50,714 nucleotides of DNA, taken from NCBI GenBank assembly GCA_020846535.1, contig JADLDR010000085.1, forward strand, positions 1 through 50,714, given 5' to 3'. Each line of letters opens with the position of its first letter. The first letter of the stretch is position 1. Origin of the DNA: Armatimonadota bacterium. Lineage in GTDB: Bacteria; Armatimonadota; JADLDR01. Both the position numbers and the translations under genes were made by a program. Positions 7,297 through 16,192 of the stretch are shown in pieces. Under the pieces are notes generated by a model that had not been told where the DNA came from, made no database searches, and worked only from the letters and a program-made list of their open reading frames with translations.

Positions 7297-9525
7297 CTAT
7301 CCTTCCGCGATAATCCTGTCCACCACCAACTGCCTGAATTCCGGAGACAGGCTCGCGAAATACGCGCTGAAACCGGTCACCCGTACGATCAGGTCGGGGT
7401 AGAGGGAAGGGTTCCGGTGGGCCTCCAGAATCTTCGCTTTATCGATCACATTCATATTGATCTGCGTCCCGCCCAGGGCGAAGTGGCCCCGGATCAGTCC
7501 GGCCACCTTATCGATGCCGCCCTCGTCTTTTAAGATGCCGGGGTCCAGTTCCATCTGCATCGGAGCTGTGTTGCCGTAGCCCGGCTGCACCGAAGCGATG
7601 GCGACCGCCATGGCAGTCGGAGCGCCGTCCTTACGGAAACCCGGATCCGGGTTGGCCCCGTGGGAGATCGGCTCCCTGGCGCGGCGGCCATTGGGGGTGG
7701 CCCCCAGCCCTTGTCCCATCGCGATGGTGGCGGCCCAGGAGAAGATGCCGGGAATCATGTTGAAGCCGGCAGGGGTGGGCTTTTCCTTCACCAGCCCGGT
7801 AAACGACTCCGCAATCCGGACGGCGTACAGGTCGGCCCGGGAGCCTCCGCTGCCGTAGCGAGGGATATTGTGCATCAGGAGCCGGGCCGACTCGCCCTCC
7901 GGGCCGTCCCAATCGCTGTCCAAGAAGGCCAGCATCTCGGTCCAGGTGAAACGGCCTTCCCGGTCTATCCGCTGCTCCAGTGCGGCGAAGGAATCGGCCA
8001 CCGTTGCCAGGGCAGAAGCGTCCACGCACATATTGTAGAACTCGACCCCGCTGTGCGAGGCGTCCAGCCCTTTCTCTATCGGGCCGTGGCAGCAGAGGTT
8101 CATTACCATCTCCGGGAAAACCTCGTGCATGTGTTCCAGATGGAAATCCAGTCCCTCCGCGATCACCTCAACCGCCCGCCGGAGGTGCTTCTGGAAATAC
8201 TGCCAGAGAATCTCCGCGCCCGGGCGAACCGATGTATCGCTCATCATATCCCGGAGCGACACATCGAAAACCACCGCCAGATTGATCTTCACGCAGTCAT
8301 TGATGGTATACTCGCGGCCCGGTATGGCCGACCAGTGACAGCCGGAATAGGCCCTTTCCCGCCCCAGGGCGATATCGTAACCGTTCCGGGCGAAACCTTC
8401 CGCCGTCTTCTCGATGCCCAGGAATTTGGGGATGCCCCCTTTGTCCTCGAACAGGATCTCCACTCCTCGACGCAGCAGGCCGGGATCGACCTTCTCGCCC
8501 ACGCAGACGCCTACATTGGCCGGCACATTCAGGCGGTGGGCGGCTTCCAGGATGAGGTAGGAGAGGCGGCCGGTCATATCGCTGCCCGCTTCATCCGGCC
8601 CGCCGACCTGGATATAGGCGGTGTCCCGGAGGATCAGGCAGGCGATGTGGAAGACGGCCTCTTCTTCGCTCAGGATTCCGGCTGCCGTCTCCCGCTCGAA
8701 ATAGGGCTGGAGCAGCGCATCGAGCCGCCCCAGGGAGCCGCTTCCGTTGTACATCCGGGCCGCCATCTGGAACCAGAGAATCCACTGACATGCCTCGCGG
8801 AATGTTTGGGGCGGCTCCGTCACCAGCCTCCGGTTGATGTAAGCCATCTCCTCCAAATTGCGCCGGATTTCGGGATCGCTTTCCTCTTGAGCCTTCTGCC
8901 GGGCCGCCTCCGCGTGGCGGCCGATCCAGTTTTGCATTCCCAGCGCCACGTCTTCCAGGCCGTCGTAGAAGGCATTGGCCCGGGGCGAGTGAACCTGCCG
9001 GAAATGGCGGATCCTGCCGAGAATTCCGCCCCAGCCGAGGGAAAGTCCGATGGAAAGATCCTGGCAGAAGTGCTGCGCGGCCCCGATGCCAGTTCCGAGT
9101 TGATAGCGGGCCTGCTCCGGGGCCAGGTGGGGGCAGGTGATGTCCGGGTTCCAGTGCGGGGAGCGGTAAGACATGAAATTGACCATGTACGCCCCGGCCA
9201 GGGAACTGACCGGATCGATATAGACCGGATGCAGTTCCAGAAGGTTTCGGAAGTTCTCTCCGCAGGCTTTCGGACCGAAAAATCCGCCGCTCGGATGGTT
9301 CGCTTTCACCCCAAATCCTTCCAGCAGGATATCCACAATCGGCATCCCCGAAGGGCTGGTGGTTTCGATCACCTTTCGCCGGTCGGGCGGGGGAAGGATC
9401 AAGGCCCAGTCGTCGTGATTCATCGAGCCGATCCTCTCCTGCTTCTCGCGGGTGTTTCTGAGCTTGGTTTCTCGCAAGGCGTCAAGGCGCTCTTGGTAAA
9501 ATAATGCCGGGGTCAGGATTGCCAT
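7297..9525 (-). CDS. Glycyl-radical enzyme of the pyruvate-formate-lyase superfamily, substrate unknown
   Basis: 742 residues from the ATG (9523-9525) that follows an AGGGAG site; in-frame ATGs up to 9570 lack ribosome sites. The thiyl-radical cysteine is probably Cys396 in YSGCHWSAIPGREY, and the glycyl-radical residue is Gly718 in RVTGFSAYF near the C-terminus, with the usual spacing. The GCHW context differs from the GCVEP-type loops of choline-TMA lyase and diol dehydratases and from the paired CC of pyruvate formate-lyase, so this belongs to an unassigned branch. Such enzymes are oxygen-sensitive and need a radical-SAM activase; none is encoded in this window. It is transcribed divergently from the GH36 gene. 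Roles in sugar, amino-acid or diol fermentation are possible but unsupported. Confidence 0.85.
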   Translation of the reverse strand: MAILTPALFYQERLDALRETKLRNTREKQERIGSMNHDDWALILPPPDRRKVIETTSPSGMPIVDILLEGFGVKANHPSGGFFGPKACGENFRNLLELHPVYIDPVSSLAGAYMVNFMSYRSPHWNPDITCPHLAPEQARYQLGTGIGAAQHFCQDLSIGLSLGWGGILGRIRHFRQVHSPRANAFYDGLEDVALGMQNWIGRHAEAARQKAQEESDPEIRRNLEEMAYINRRLVTEPPQTFREACQWILWFQMAARMYNGSGSLGRLDALLQPYFERETAAGILSEEEAVFHIACLILRDTAYIQVGGPDEAGSDMTGRLSYLILEAAHRLNVPANVGVCVGEKVDPGLLRRGVEILFEDKGGIPKFLGIEKTAEGFARNGYDIALGRERAYSGCHWSAIPGREYTINDCVKINLAVVFDVSLRDMMSDTSVRPGAEILWQYFQKHLRRAVEVIAEGLDFHLEHMHEVFPEMVMNLCCHGPIEKGLDASHSGVEFYNMCVDASALATVADSFAALEQRIDREGRFTWTEMLAFLDSDWDGPEGESARLLMHNIPRYGSGGSRADLYAVRIAESFTGLVKEKPTPAGFNMIPGIFSWAATIAMGQGLGATPNGRRAREPISHGANPDPGFRKDGAPTAMAVAIASVQPGYGNTAPMQMELDPGILKDEGGIDKVAGLIRGHFALGGTQINMNVIDKAKILEAHRNPSLYPDLIVRVTGFSAYFASLSPEFRQLVVDRIIAEG

Positions 9526-9672
9526 CGTCATCTCCCTGGGTCGGTACGAATAACCGTTCATCGATACCAATGATGTTTTATTCGCTTTCTAAAGAGTTTT
9601 TCCTTCCGGGCAAGCAGGAGAAGGGGCATGAGTCAAGAATAGGCAGGCAAAAGTGAATTCGGGAGGCGTGTC

Positions 9673-12141
9673 TTGTCTTTCTATCGCGTAATTACCCTGG
9701 AGGTGCTGTTGATGATAGCGCAGGCATCTTATGCAGTAACCGTCTCCGATGAGGAAAAAGCTGAATGCCGCCGGTGGGTCAAGGCCAAAATCGAGGGAAT
9801 CGCCGATACCCGCAAGCCGGAGGCCAGCCTTCTGGTGATCGCCAACAACGACCCTGTTCAGAAAAACGCCCGCGGCGGCAAACCGATGCAAATCGCGGGC
9901 CGGCATTATACCCGCGGCCTCTACTGCCACGCGGTCAGTAAAGTTCTGGTGCGCCTTCCCGGGCCGGGTAAAACCTTCACCGCCGTTGTCGGTGTGGACA
10001 GCAACGAGCAAACGACTTCGGGCAAAGGGAGCGTCATCTTTTCCGCGAGATTCGCAGGCAGGAATATTTACCGCTCGGGCGTGATGCGGGAGGGAATGCC
10101 AGGCGTTTCCATCCGCGCCGACCTGAACGGCGCATCCGAACTGGTCCTGGAGGTAGGCGACGCCGGGGACGGCATCGCCTGCGACCAGGCCGACTGGGCC
10201 GATGCCTGCGTCACTCTGGAAGACGGCAGCCGACTCTGGCTGGGCGACCTGCCGATCAGGGCGCAACACGGCCCCTATACCGCTGACCCGCCCTTCTCCT
10301 TTATCTACGACGGCCATCGTTCGAGCGAGCTTCTTTCGGGCTGGCGGAAAAGCGTCACCAGACGCCAGCCGGACAGCAGCCGCACCGAATATACCGTCAT
10401 CTATGCGGACCCGGCGACCGGCCTGTCGGTGAAGTACATCGCTGTCGAGTATCGGGATTTCCCGACGGTAGAATGGACGCTCCACCTTAAAAACGGCGGT
10501 AGCGCGGACACCCCGATCATCGAAAAGCTGATGCCTCTGGACAGTCGGTTCGATAGAAACGCCGAAGGCGAATTCGCTCTCCACCACTACACCGGCAGCC
10601 CGTGCCTTCCCATCGACTATCAACCTCACCGTACCCCCATGGGGCCGAATGCTGAGAAACGGATTGCCGCCGCAGGAGGCCGCCCGACCAACACCGACCT
10701 GCCCTATTTCAATATCGAATGGCCGGGCGAAGGGGTGATCGCCGCCGTTGGCTGGCCCGGACAGTGGGAGGCAAGCTTCCTCAGGGACGAAGGAACCTCT
10801 CTCGCCCTTCGGGCGGGCCAGGAACGGACGCGCTTCAGGTTGCGCCCGGGCGAGGAGGTGCGAACCCCTCTGATCGTCCTCCAGTTCTACAAAGGAGACC
10901 CCGCCCGGGCGCAGAACGTATGGCGGCGTTGGATGCTGGCCCACAACCTGCCCCGCCCGGGCGGAAAACTGCCGCCCGCACAGATGGCGGCATGCAGTTC
11001 GCATCAATATGGCGAAATGATCAACGCCAATGAAGCTAACCAGAAGATGTTCGTGGATCGCTATCTGGGGCAGGGCCTGAAGCTCGATTACTGGTGGATG
11101 GATGCGGGCTGGTATATCAACGAAACGGGCTGGCCCAATACCGGCACATGGGAGGTCGATACCGGGCGATTTCCCAACGGTCTCCGCGCTATCACTGACT
11201 ACGCCCACCGGAAAGGGGTCAAGTCTATCGTCTGGTTCGAGCCGGAGCGTGTCACACCGGGAACCTGGCTGTATCAGCAGCATCCCGAGTGGCTACTGGG
11301 AAAGGACGGCGGACAGAAGCTGCTCAATCTGGGCCACCCTGAAGCCTGGGAGTGGCTGGTCAACCGTATGGACGCGCTCATTACCGGGCAGGGCATCGAC
11401 CTCTACCGGCAGGATTTCAACATGGATCCTCTGGACTACTGGCGAGGCAACGACCCGGAAGACCGGCAGGGGATCACGGAAATCAGGCATATCACCGGCT
11501 ACCTGGCCTACTGGGACGAACTCCGCCGGAGACATCCCGATATGCTGATCGATTCCTGCGCTTCCGGGGGCAGGCGCAACGACCTGGAAACCCTGCGCCG
11601 CGCCGTTCCCCTTCTCCGCAGCGATTACATCATCGAGCCGGTCGGCCAGCAACTGCATACTTACGGCATCGCCTCATGGATGCCCTTCTACGGAGCCGGG
11701 GTTAACGCTTTCGACAGCTATACCTTTCGCAGCCAGATGTGCCCGCACATCACCGCCTGCTACGATATGCGGAACCTGGAAACCGATTTTGCGCCTGTAA
11801 GAAAGCTTTACCGGCAGTGGCGGCGGGTAGCCGACTACTACTTCGGCGACTACTACCCCCTGACCCCATACAGCCCGGAAAACGATATCTGGATGGCATG
11901 GCAGTTCGACTCGCCCGAAAAGGGTGAAGGCATGGTGCAGGCGTTTCGCCGGAGCGGCAGCATCTACGAATCGGCCCGCCTGAAACTCCAGGGGCTTGAC
12001 TCGAAAGCCACCTATATCGTCACCGATCTGGACAGAAATCGCCCACGCCGCATCAGCGGGAGCGGTCTGATGGAAAAAGGGCTGCCCGTAGCCATCCCCG
12101 ACAGGCCCGGCGCGGTGGTTATTGTGTATAAGCGGCAATAA
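9673..12141 (+). CDS. Secreted GH36 alpha-galactosidase with N-terminal NPCBM domain
   Basis: 822 residues from a TTG start with GGGAGG upstream. This start gives a signal peptide (1-21, ASYA); the in-frame ATG at 9712 also has GGAGG but would cut that peptide. Residues about 45-190 look like an NPCBM carbohydrate-binding domain (RGLYCHAVSKVLVRLPG, FTAVVGVDSNEQ). The GH36 part follows: an N-terminal beta-supersandwich, then a TIM barrel. It has DYWWMDAGWY, the likely nucleophile Asp581 in LYRQDFN, and the likely acid/base Asp637 at the end of DSCASGGRRND. It would hydrolyse terminal alpha-galactosides of oligo- or polysaccharides outside the cytoplasm. The DUF4434-like gene starts ten bases after its stop codon, so the two are likely co-transcribed. 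Confidence 0.88.
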   Translation: MSFYRVITLEVLLMIAQASYAVTVSDEEKAECRRWVKAKIEGIADTRKPEASLLVIANNDPVQKNARGGKPMQIAGRHYTRGLYCHAVSKVLVRLPGPGKTFTAVVGVDSNEQTTSGKGSVIFSARFAGRNIYRSGVMREGMPGVSIRADLNGASELVLEVGDAGDGIACDQADWADACVTLEDGSRLWLGDLPIRAQHGPYTADPPFSFIYDGHRSSELLSGWRKSVTRRQPDSSRTEYTVIYADPATGLSVKYIAVEYRDFPTVEWTLHLKNGGSADTPIIEKLMPLDSRFDRNAEGEFALHHYTGSPCLPIDYQPHRTPMGPNAEKRIAAAGGRPTNTDLPYFNIEWPGEGVIAAVGWPGQWEASFLRDEGTSLALRAGQERTRFRLRPGEEVRTPLIVLQFYKGDPARAQNVWRRWMLAHNLPRPGGKLPPAQMAACSSHQYGEMINANEANQKMFVDRYLGQGLKLDYWWMDAGWYINETGWPNTGTWEVDTGRFPNGLRAITDYAHRKGVKSIVWFEPERVTPGTWLYQQHPEWLLGKDGGQKLLNLGHPEAWEWLVNRMDALITGQGIDLYRQDFNMDPLDYWRGNDPEDRQGITEIRHITGYLAYWDELRRRHPDMLIDSCASGGRRNDLETLRRAVPLLRSDYIIEPVGQQLHTYGIASWMPFYGAGVNAFDSYTFRSQMCPHITACYDMRNLETDFAPVRKLYRQWRRVADYYFGDYYPLTPYSPENDIWMAWQFDSPEKGEGMVQAFRRSGSIYESARLKLQGLDSKATYIVTDLDRNRPRRISGSGLMEKGLPVAIPDRPGAVVIVYKRQ

Positions 12142-12151
12142 GGACATAAAG

Positions 12152-13282
12152 ATGTTCAGAGAAAGACTCAATCGACGGCGGTTTATCGCAGGGGCGGTCG
12201 GAGCTTCGGCTGCCCTCGCGCTGAGGAGGGATATCATGGATGCGAGCGTCGGGCCATCCCAAACACCGGCCCGCTGCCTGCCCCTGATCAGCGGCGCTCT
12301 CAGGCAGTACGATCCGGGTTTCGCGGCCCGAGAAGGTACCGGCGGGTGGCGGAAGGAACTCGACGATGAGCAGGCTATAGGCTTTGACCTGCTCTGGCTG
12401 GCGAATGTGCCGTCTGCCCTCGCCTCTCAAGAGACGAAAGATCCGCTTCTGGGTCTGCTCGATCTTTGCGAATCCCGAAAGATTCAAGCCATTCTGGACA
12501 CTGGAAGCACGGGCCATTGGTATGGCTCTCTGGACGCTGCCAATGAGATCGAAGTGGTCGGCGGCTACATCCGTGAGATTGCCCGGCGCTACGGGAGCCA
12601 CCCTGCTTTTCACGCCTGGTATATCCCTCATGAAATCTACGTCGCGTGGGGCCGGATGGGCGAATATATCGAAAAACTCTATCCCGCTCTGGTGGAAGCC
12701 TGCCAGAAAGCCGTTCCTGACAAGCCGGTGTCGCTTTCTCCATTTTTCATTCTCGACCGGGACAGGGTGTTCGGTGATTTTCGCTATGCTTCGCCTGCCG
12801 AATACCAGGACTACTGGGCCAGGCTGATCCGCCGCAGCCGATTCGATATCATCATGCTCCAGGACAGCGGGGAGCATTTCTCCTATGTCACCGATGCAGA
12901 ACGGGAGCCGTTCTTCCGGGCCATGAAAATCGCCTGCCGGTCGGGCGGGGCGCATCTGTGGGGCAATGTGGAAACGGCGGAATTCGAGTGCCCCAGCAAG
13001 GAGGAATATATCCGCCGCTACGGGCGGGTGCATCATTCCACCGTAAAAAACGCCCCCTGGCGTCCTGTCCCCATCGCGCGGCTGGCGGGTAAGCTCCGCC
13101 TTGCGGTCCGTTTTTCGGATCGCATCGTCACCTGGGGCTACAACGAATTCGGACGTCCCCACCTCGGGCCGAAAGCCGGCGAGTGGTATCAGCAATACCG
13201 GGCATATTACATGCGGGTTGCCGGGAAAGGGCAGGGGAACCAGGGATTATCAATCTCGACGGGACATGGCTTCTTGCGGTAG
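12152..13282 (+). CDS. Tat-exported DUF4434-like putative glycoside hydrolase
   Basis: 376 residues from the ATG behind AAGGA; the sequence 30 bases upstream is in frame but overlaps the GH36 end. The N-terminus (RRRFIAG, then an Ala-rich hydrophobic stretch) is a twin-arginine signal. Residues about 45-300 match the general pattern of DUF4434 TIM-barrel proteins: SGALRQYDPG, a FDLLWLANVP strand, HPAFHAWYIPHEI with a candidate acid Glu, and FDIIMLQDSGEHF. The substrate is unknown; association with GH36 suggests plant or microbial glycans. The last ~12 residues overlap, in another frame, the start of a decayed GH2 gene. The C-terminus may therefore be native, or may be the product of a frameshift that split a DUF4434-GH2 fusion; I favour two originally separate genes. 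Confidence 0.62.
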   Translation: MFRERLNRRRFIAGAVGASAALALRRDIMDASVGPSQTPARCLPLISGALRQYDPGFAAREGTGGWRKELDDEQAIGFDLLWLANVPSALASQETKDPLLGLLDLCESRKIQAILDTGSTGHWYGSLDAANEIEVVGGYIREIARRYGSHPAFHAWYIPHEIYVAWGRMGEYIEKLYPALVEACQKAVPDKPVSLSPFFILDRDRVFGDFRYASPAEYQDYWARLIRRSRFDIIMLQDSGEHFSYVTDAEREPFFRAMKIACRSGGAHLWGNVETAEFECPSKEEYIRRYGRVHHSTVKNAPWRPVPIARLAGKLRLAVRFSDRIVTWGYNEFGRPHLGPKAGEWYQQYRAYYMRVAGKGQGNQGLSISTGHGFLR

Positions 13283-14152
13283 ACCCTGACAATATAGGGC
13301 GCGAATCGAATTGGTTTCATCGCCCTGCGCCGGACGCGAAACCGGCGCGGGTTCCCTGAGTGATCCAGGACGCTTTCCCGGGCCATCACAGCGTGGCCTG
13401 GTACTGGCGCGAATTCGACGTGCGGGAGCCGTCACGCCAGGGCCGACGCTATCTCCTCCGGTTTGGAGCGGCGGACTATCTCGTCGAAGTCCGGCTGAAC
13501 GGCATTCCCATCGGCGGACATGAAGGCGGGGAGACGCCTTTCGTTCTCGATGCTACGGAAGCCGTGAGGATAGGGGAGGCGAACCGCCTGGCCGTCAGGG
13601 TGCTGAATCCCACCAATGATCCCATAGACGGCATCACGCTGGCAGAAACGCCGCACCGGAACAAATCCATCCCTCACCGCAACGGAGGCTCTTACAACTA
13701 CGGAGGCATCCTCGAATCGGTGGAACTTCTCGTCACCCCGCCGGTCCGGTTTCAGGATATCCACGTCCGCACCGATATGAACGGCAGCATCGATGTGCGG
13801 CTGGCTCTTGACAGCCGCCTCTCCGCTGATGCAGCCGGTCTGCTGCAAATTTCCGTCGCGACTGCGGCATCGGGCGAAACGCTTCTTTATAGGGAGATCA
13901 GGCAGCCGATTCGACCGGGGGAAAGCCGGGCCGGATTCAGGCTTCAACTCGATCATCCGCGCCTCTGGCAATTGGTCGATCCATTTCTTTACCGGGTTAC
14001 CGTGAGGCTTCAGATGGAAGGGGATAACGATGAGATCACGGCCCGCACCGGTTTTCGGGATTTCCGGGTCGCGGACGGCTTTTTTTGCCTGAACGGTAAG
14101 CGTATTTTCGTCAAAAGCACCCATACCGGCAATCACTGCCCGGTGGGGCAGG
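13246..14152 (+). pseudogene. GH2-type beta-glycosidase remnant (N-terminal domains only)
   Basis: The frame beginning near 13246 reads INLDGTWLLAVDPDNIG, the classical opening of GH2 sugar-binding domains, and continues through WYWREFDV and the NPTNDPIDGI region. An Ig-like sandwich follows, then GFFCLNGKRIFVKSTHTGNH, where the catalytic barrel should begin. Three defects are visible. There is no ATG at the expected start; ATT ATC stands where Met-Ile would be likely. An in-frame TGA occurs at 13357-13359 between Pro and Val-Ile-Gln. The barrel with both catalytic acids is missing after about 14152, where unrelated sequence begins. The stretch 13360-14310 stays open and could still yield a domain, but no functional glycosidase. 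Confidence 0.8.
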
Positions 14153-14290
14153 TCGTGCCGGAAGCGCACCTTCGAGCAGCGCGCTATCAGGACAGATACG
14201 CCGGAATGGGAAGAGGACATGGCGCTCTACCGCCACGAGATCGTCGAATCGCTGAAGATCGAGAAAGAGACAGGCCGAAAGGGGCTGTAG
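14153..14290 (+). pseudogene. C-terminal fragment of an unidentified protein
   Basis: In a different frame from the GH2 remnant, 14153-14290 reads as a plausible natural C-terminus (TDTPEWEEDMALYRHEIVES, then KIEKETGRKGL and TAG). Composition and codon use resemble real coding sequence. It begins where the GH2 remnant breaks off, which points to a deletion that joined the front of one gene to the back of another. The family is not recognised. Confidence 0.5.
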
Positions 14291-14303
14291 AGGTTCTGAG
14301 CCT

Positions 14304-15207
14304 GTGCTGAACGCCATTCGCCAAACCTTTTTAGCTCTTTCGTGCTGAGCCTCTTTCCGTCCGCATGCTTTCACTTCAGCCCTGACGCCTGCATGGCCGT
14401 CACCGTCGGGCCGGTCTGGGCATGGGCATCTCCCGGCCTTCTTTTGACATTGTCCGGCTGGAGCCGCAAAACCCGGCGGTGAGGAGCGGGCGTCCTCGCC
14501 GTCTGGCTGGCGTATCTGCTCCTTTTCGCGGATGAGCCTGTCGCTTTCCTGCGCACGCGGGGCCGGGCCGTCCGGGTGGTCTCTTGAAACTGCGCGGACG
14601 GCCCCCTGGAGCCGGCAGAGGAAGTGGTTCCCTACAAGCCGGATGTCATGCTCCTCCAGGAATCCCCATCTCAAAAGGATGTCCGGAACGTAGCCCGGCA
14701 TCTTTTCGGCAAAGCGGCGGGAGTCGCCTGCGGTATGGATGCCTCCCTGATCGTCCGGGGCCGGGTGGCCGAGGGAAGGCTGCCGCGCCACCCGGGAGAT
14801 GGCGGTCGCCAGCATCCGCCTGCTGCCCTCTCCCCTGAGAGAATATATCTGGTCCGCCGAAACCTGGCGCATATACCGCCACAACCACGAGGCGCGAATG
14901 CGGATATTCCGGTCGCTGCTGCCGGAACTATGGTCTTTTCTCGATCATATGCCGCTCATTGTGGGCGGCGACTTCAACGCCCCTGCCGGAGATGCCGTTT
15001 ACCTCCTGATGGAGCCTCGCCTGAAAGACAGCTTCTGCGAAGCCGGAAGAGGCTGAGGCAACACCATCTGGAATGAAACGCCCGCCCATACACCGCATCG
15101 ACCAGGTCTGGATCAGCCGCCACTTCACCGCGAAATCGGTGACTGCGCGAAGAACCCTTCATTCGGATCACCGCATGGTTGTCTGCGATTTGTTAATAGC
15201 CGATTGA
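14304..15207 (+). pseudogene. Membrane-anchored endonuclease/exonuclease/phosphatase (EEP) family remnant
   Basis: Reading across frames gives hydrophobic N-terminal segments (ending GVLAVWLAYLLLFADEP), then RAVRVVS-stop-NCADG, where EEP proteins have a conserved Trp-Asn (TGA at 14585-14587 in place of TGG). Next comes YKPDVMLLQESPSQ, with the catalytic Glu of the family. In a shifted frame follow LIVGGDFNAPAGDAV and, after another shift, HRIDQVWISR and TLHSDHRMVVCDL, the family's GDFN and SDH motifs. At least three frameshifts and one or more stops break the gene. The order and spacing of motifs make the family call firm and the loss of function nearly certain. The original substrate (phosphodiester or lipid phosphate) is unknown. 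Confidence 0.82.
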
Positions 15208-15257
15208 CGCGGACTTTAGAGTGGAGCAATCGCCTGGCTTCAAGGAGGAAGCCGTAG

Positions 15258-15384
15258 TCGATGCAGTCTGCGAGGAGCGAAGCCTGTGGCAATCTCCAGC
15301 GTCAGACATGCACGAGAAGGCTCTGTTCGTAGGCGCAACCCTGGAGATTGCTTCGTCGCTAACGCTCCTCACAGACTGCATCGA
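15258..15384. repeat. Dispersed inverted-repeat element, copy 2
   Basis: Arms 15258-15299 and 15341-15384 are near-exact reverse complements. They share the outer TCGATGCAGTCTG, the middle GAGGAGCG and the inner AATCTCCAG block with the copies at 5456 and 33358. It lies between two pseudogenes. Confidence 0.85.
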
Positions 15385-15402
15385 AAGTATTGTGGGTGCT
15401 TC

Positions 15403-16105
15403 ATGAAGAGACGATAGAAGCGATATCGTTGGCAGGCAGGCGGATTGGCAGCCATTGTCATCCTGATCGTGGCGGATTATTTTATCTATCCCGTGATGGC
15501 AAAACCTGGTGGCCGAAGTTTCAATCGCGGTGAAATCGCTCTTTGGCTGCGTTACCGGTGGTATTTCGGCTAGCGAAGCGATGCGGATATACGCCTCCTG
15601 GCCCGGCAACTGAACCGGCATCAGATTCGCTATGCTTATTTTCATGTGAGACACATCACGCGAAAAGGAGCCTGGCAGCTCCGCTATCCTCGATCCGCAC
15701 GTCATTTGACAGCCCTTCTGCGCCGTGATGCGCCCTCGGTAAAAATTATCGCCTGGGTCTATGCAGGGAATCGAGCCGGACATGGCGAAGTAAACTTGGC
15801 GAACACCGCCGTCAGAAAGGCCATGGTGCGTGAGGCGGTGTGGCTGGTGAGCGCCTGCGGTTTCGACGAAATTCAATGAGACTACGAGATATGTCCTAAC
15901 AGCGACCCCGATTTCCTTCGCCTGCTGAGCTAAACCCGGAAGGCTCTGCCCGCAAACGCCTTGCTTTCTACCGCCGTGCCACCCATCTCGCCTGTATTTA
16001 CGGTACTTTTGGAGCGAGGATTATATCGAGCGTGTGGCCGCAAGCTGCGATCAGATGGCGGTTATGTGTTATGATTCTGGGTTTTTCCTGTTCCTGGAAA
16101 TGGGC
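15403..16105 (+). pseudogene. GH18-like TIM-barrel protein remnant
   Basis: One frame, interrupted by stops, reads from an ATG at 15403 through a hydrophobic N-terminus (AAIVILIVADYFIYPV), then RHQIRYAYFHVRHITRKGAW, PSVKIIAWVYAGNRAG and SACGFDEIQ-stop-DYEICPNSD. Farther on come DYIERVAASCDQMAVMCYDS. A barrel strand with D-x-x-Q-W-D-x-E spacing and a late CDQMAVMCYD strand are what GH18-like domains show. Interruptions include TAG near the start, TAG near 15570, TGA at 15877-15879 (expected Trp) and TAA near 15930. Stops of all three kinds argue for decay, not recoding. The 3' end is approximate. Confidence 0.68.
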
Positions 16106-16192
16106 ATCTTACGAAAAAATGTGGCTTCAACAGTAAGTTCCGAACTAAATTATACTGCAAAATCTTGGATATAGTTTCATACAGGAGGCTTG

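Noticed and set aside
7660-9504. Long plus-strand frame opposite the glycyl-radical enzyme
   Set aside because: Low-complexity translation without domains; the minus-strand gene has both radical-site motifs and a ribosome site.
12152-14152. A single DUF4434-GH2 fusion gene broken by a frameshift
   Set aside because: The GH2 frame begins with a typical native N-terminal sequence right after an AGGG-like site, so two overlapping genes are more likely; not fully excluded.
13357-15879. TGA codons where Gly or Trp is expected, hinting at a recoded TGA
   Set aside because: TGA ends many intact genes in this window, and the same remnants also contain TAG, TAA and frameshifts, so decay explains them.
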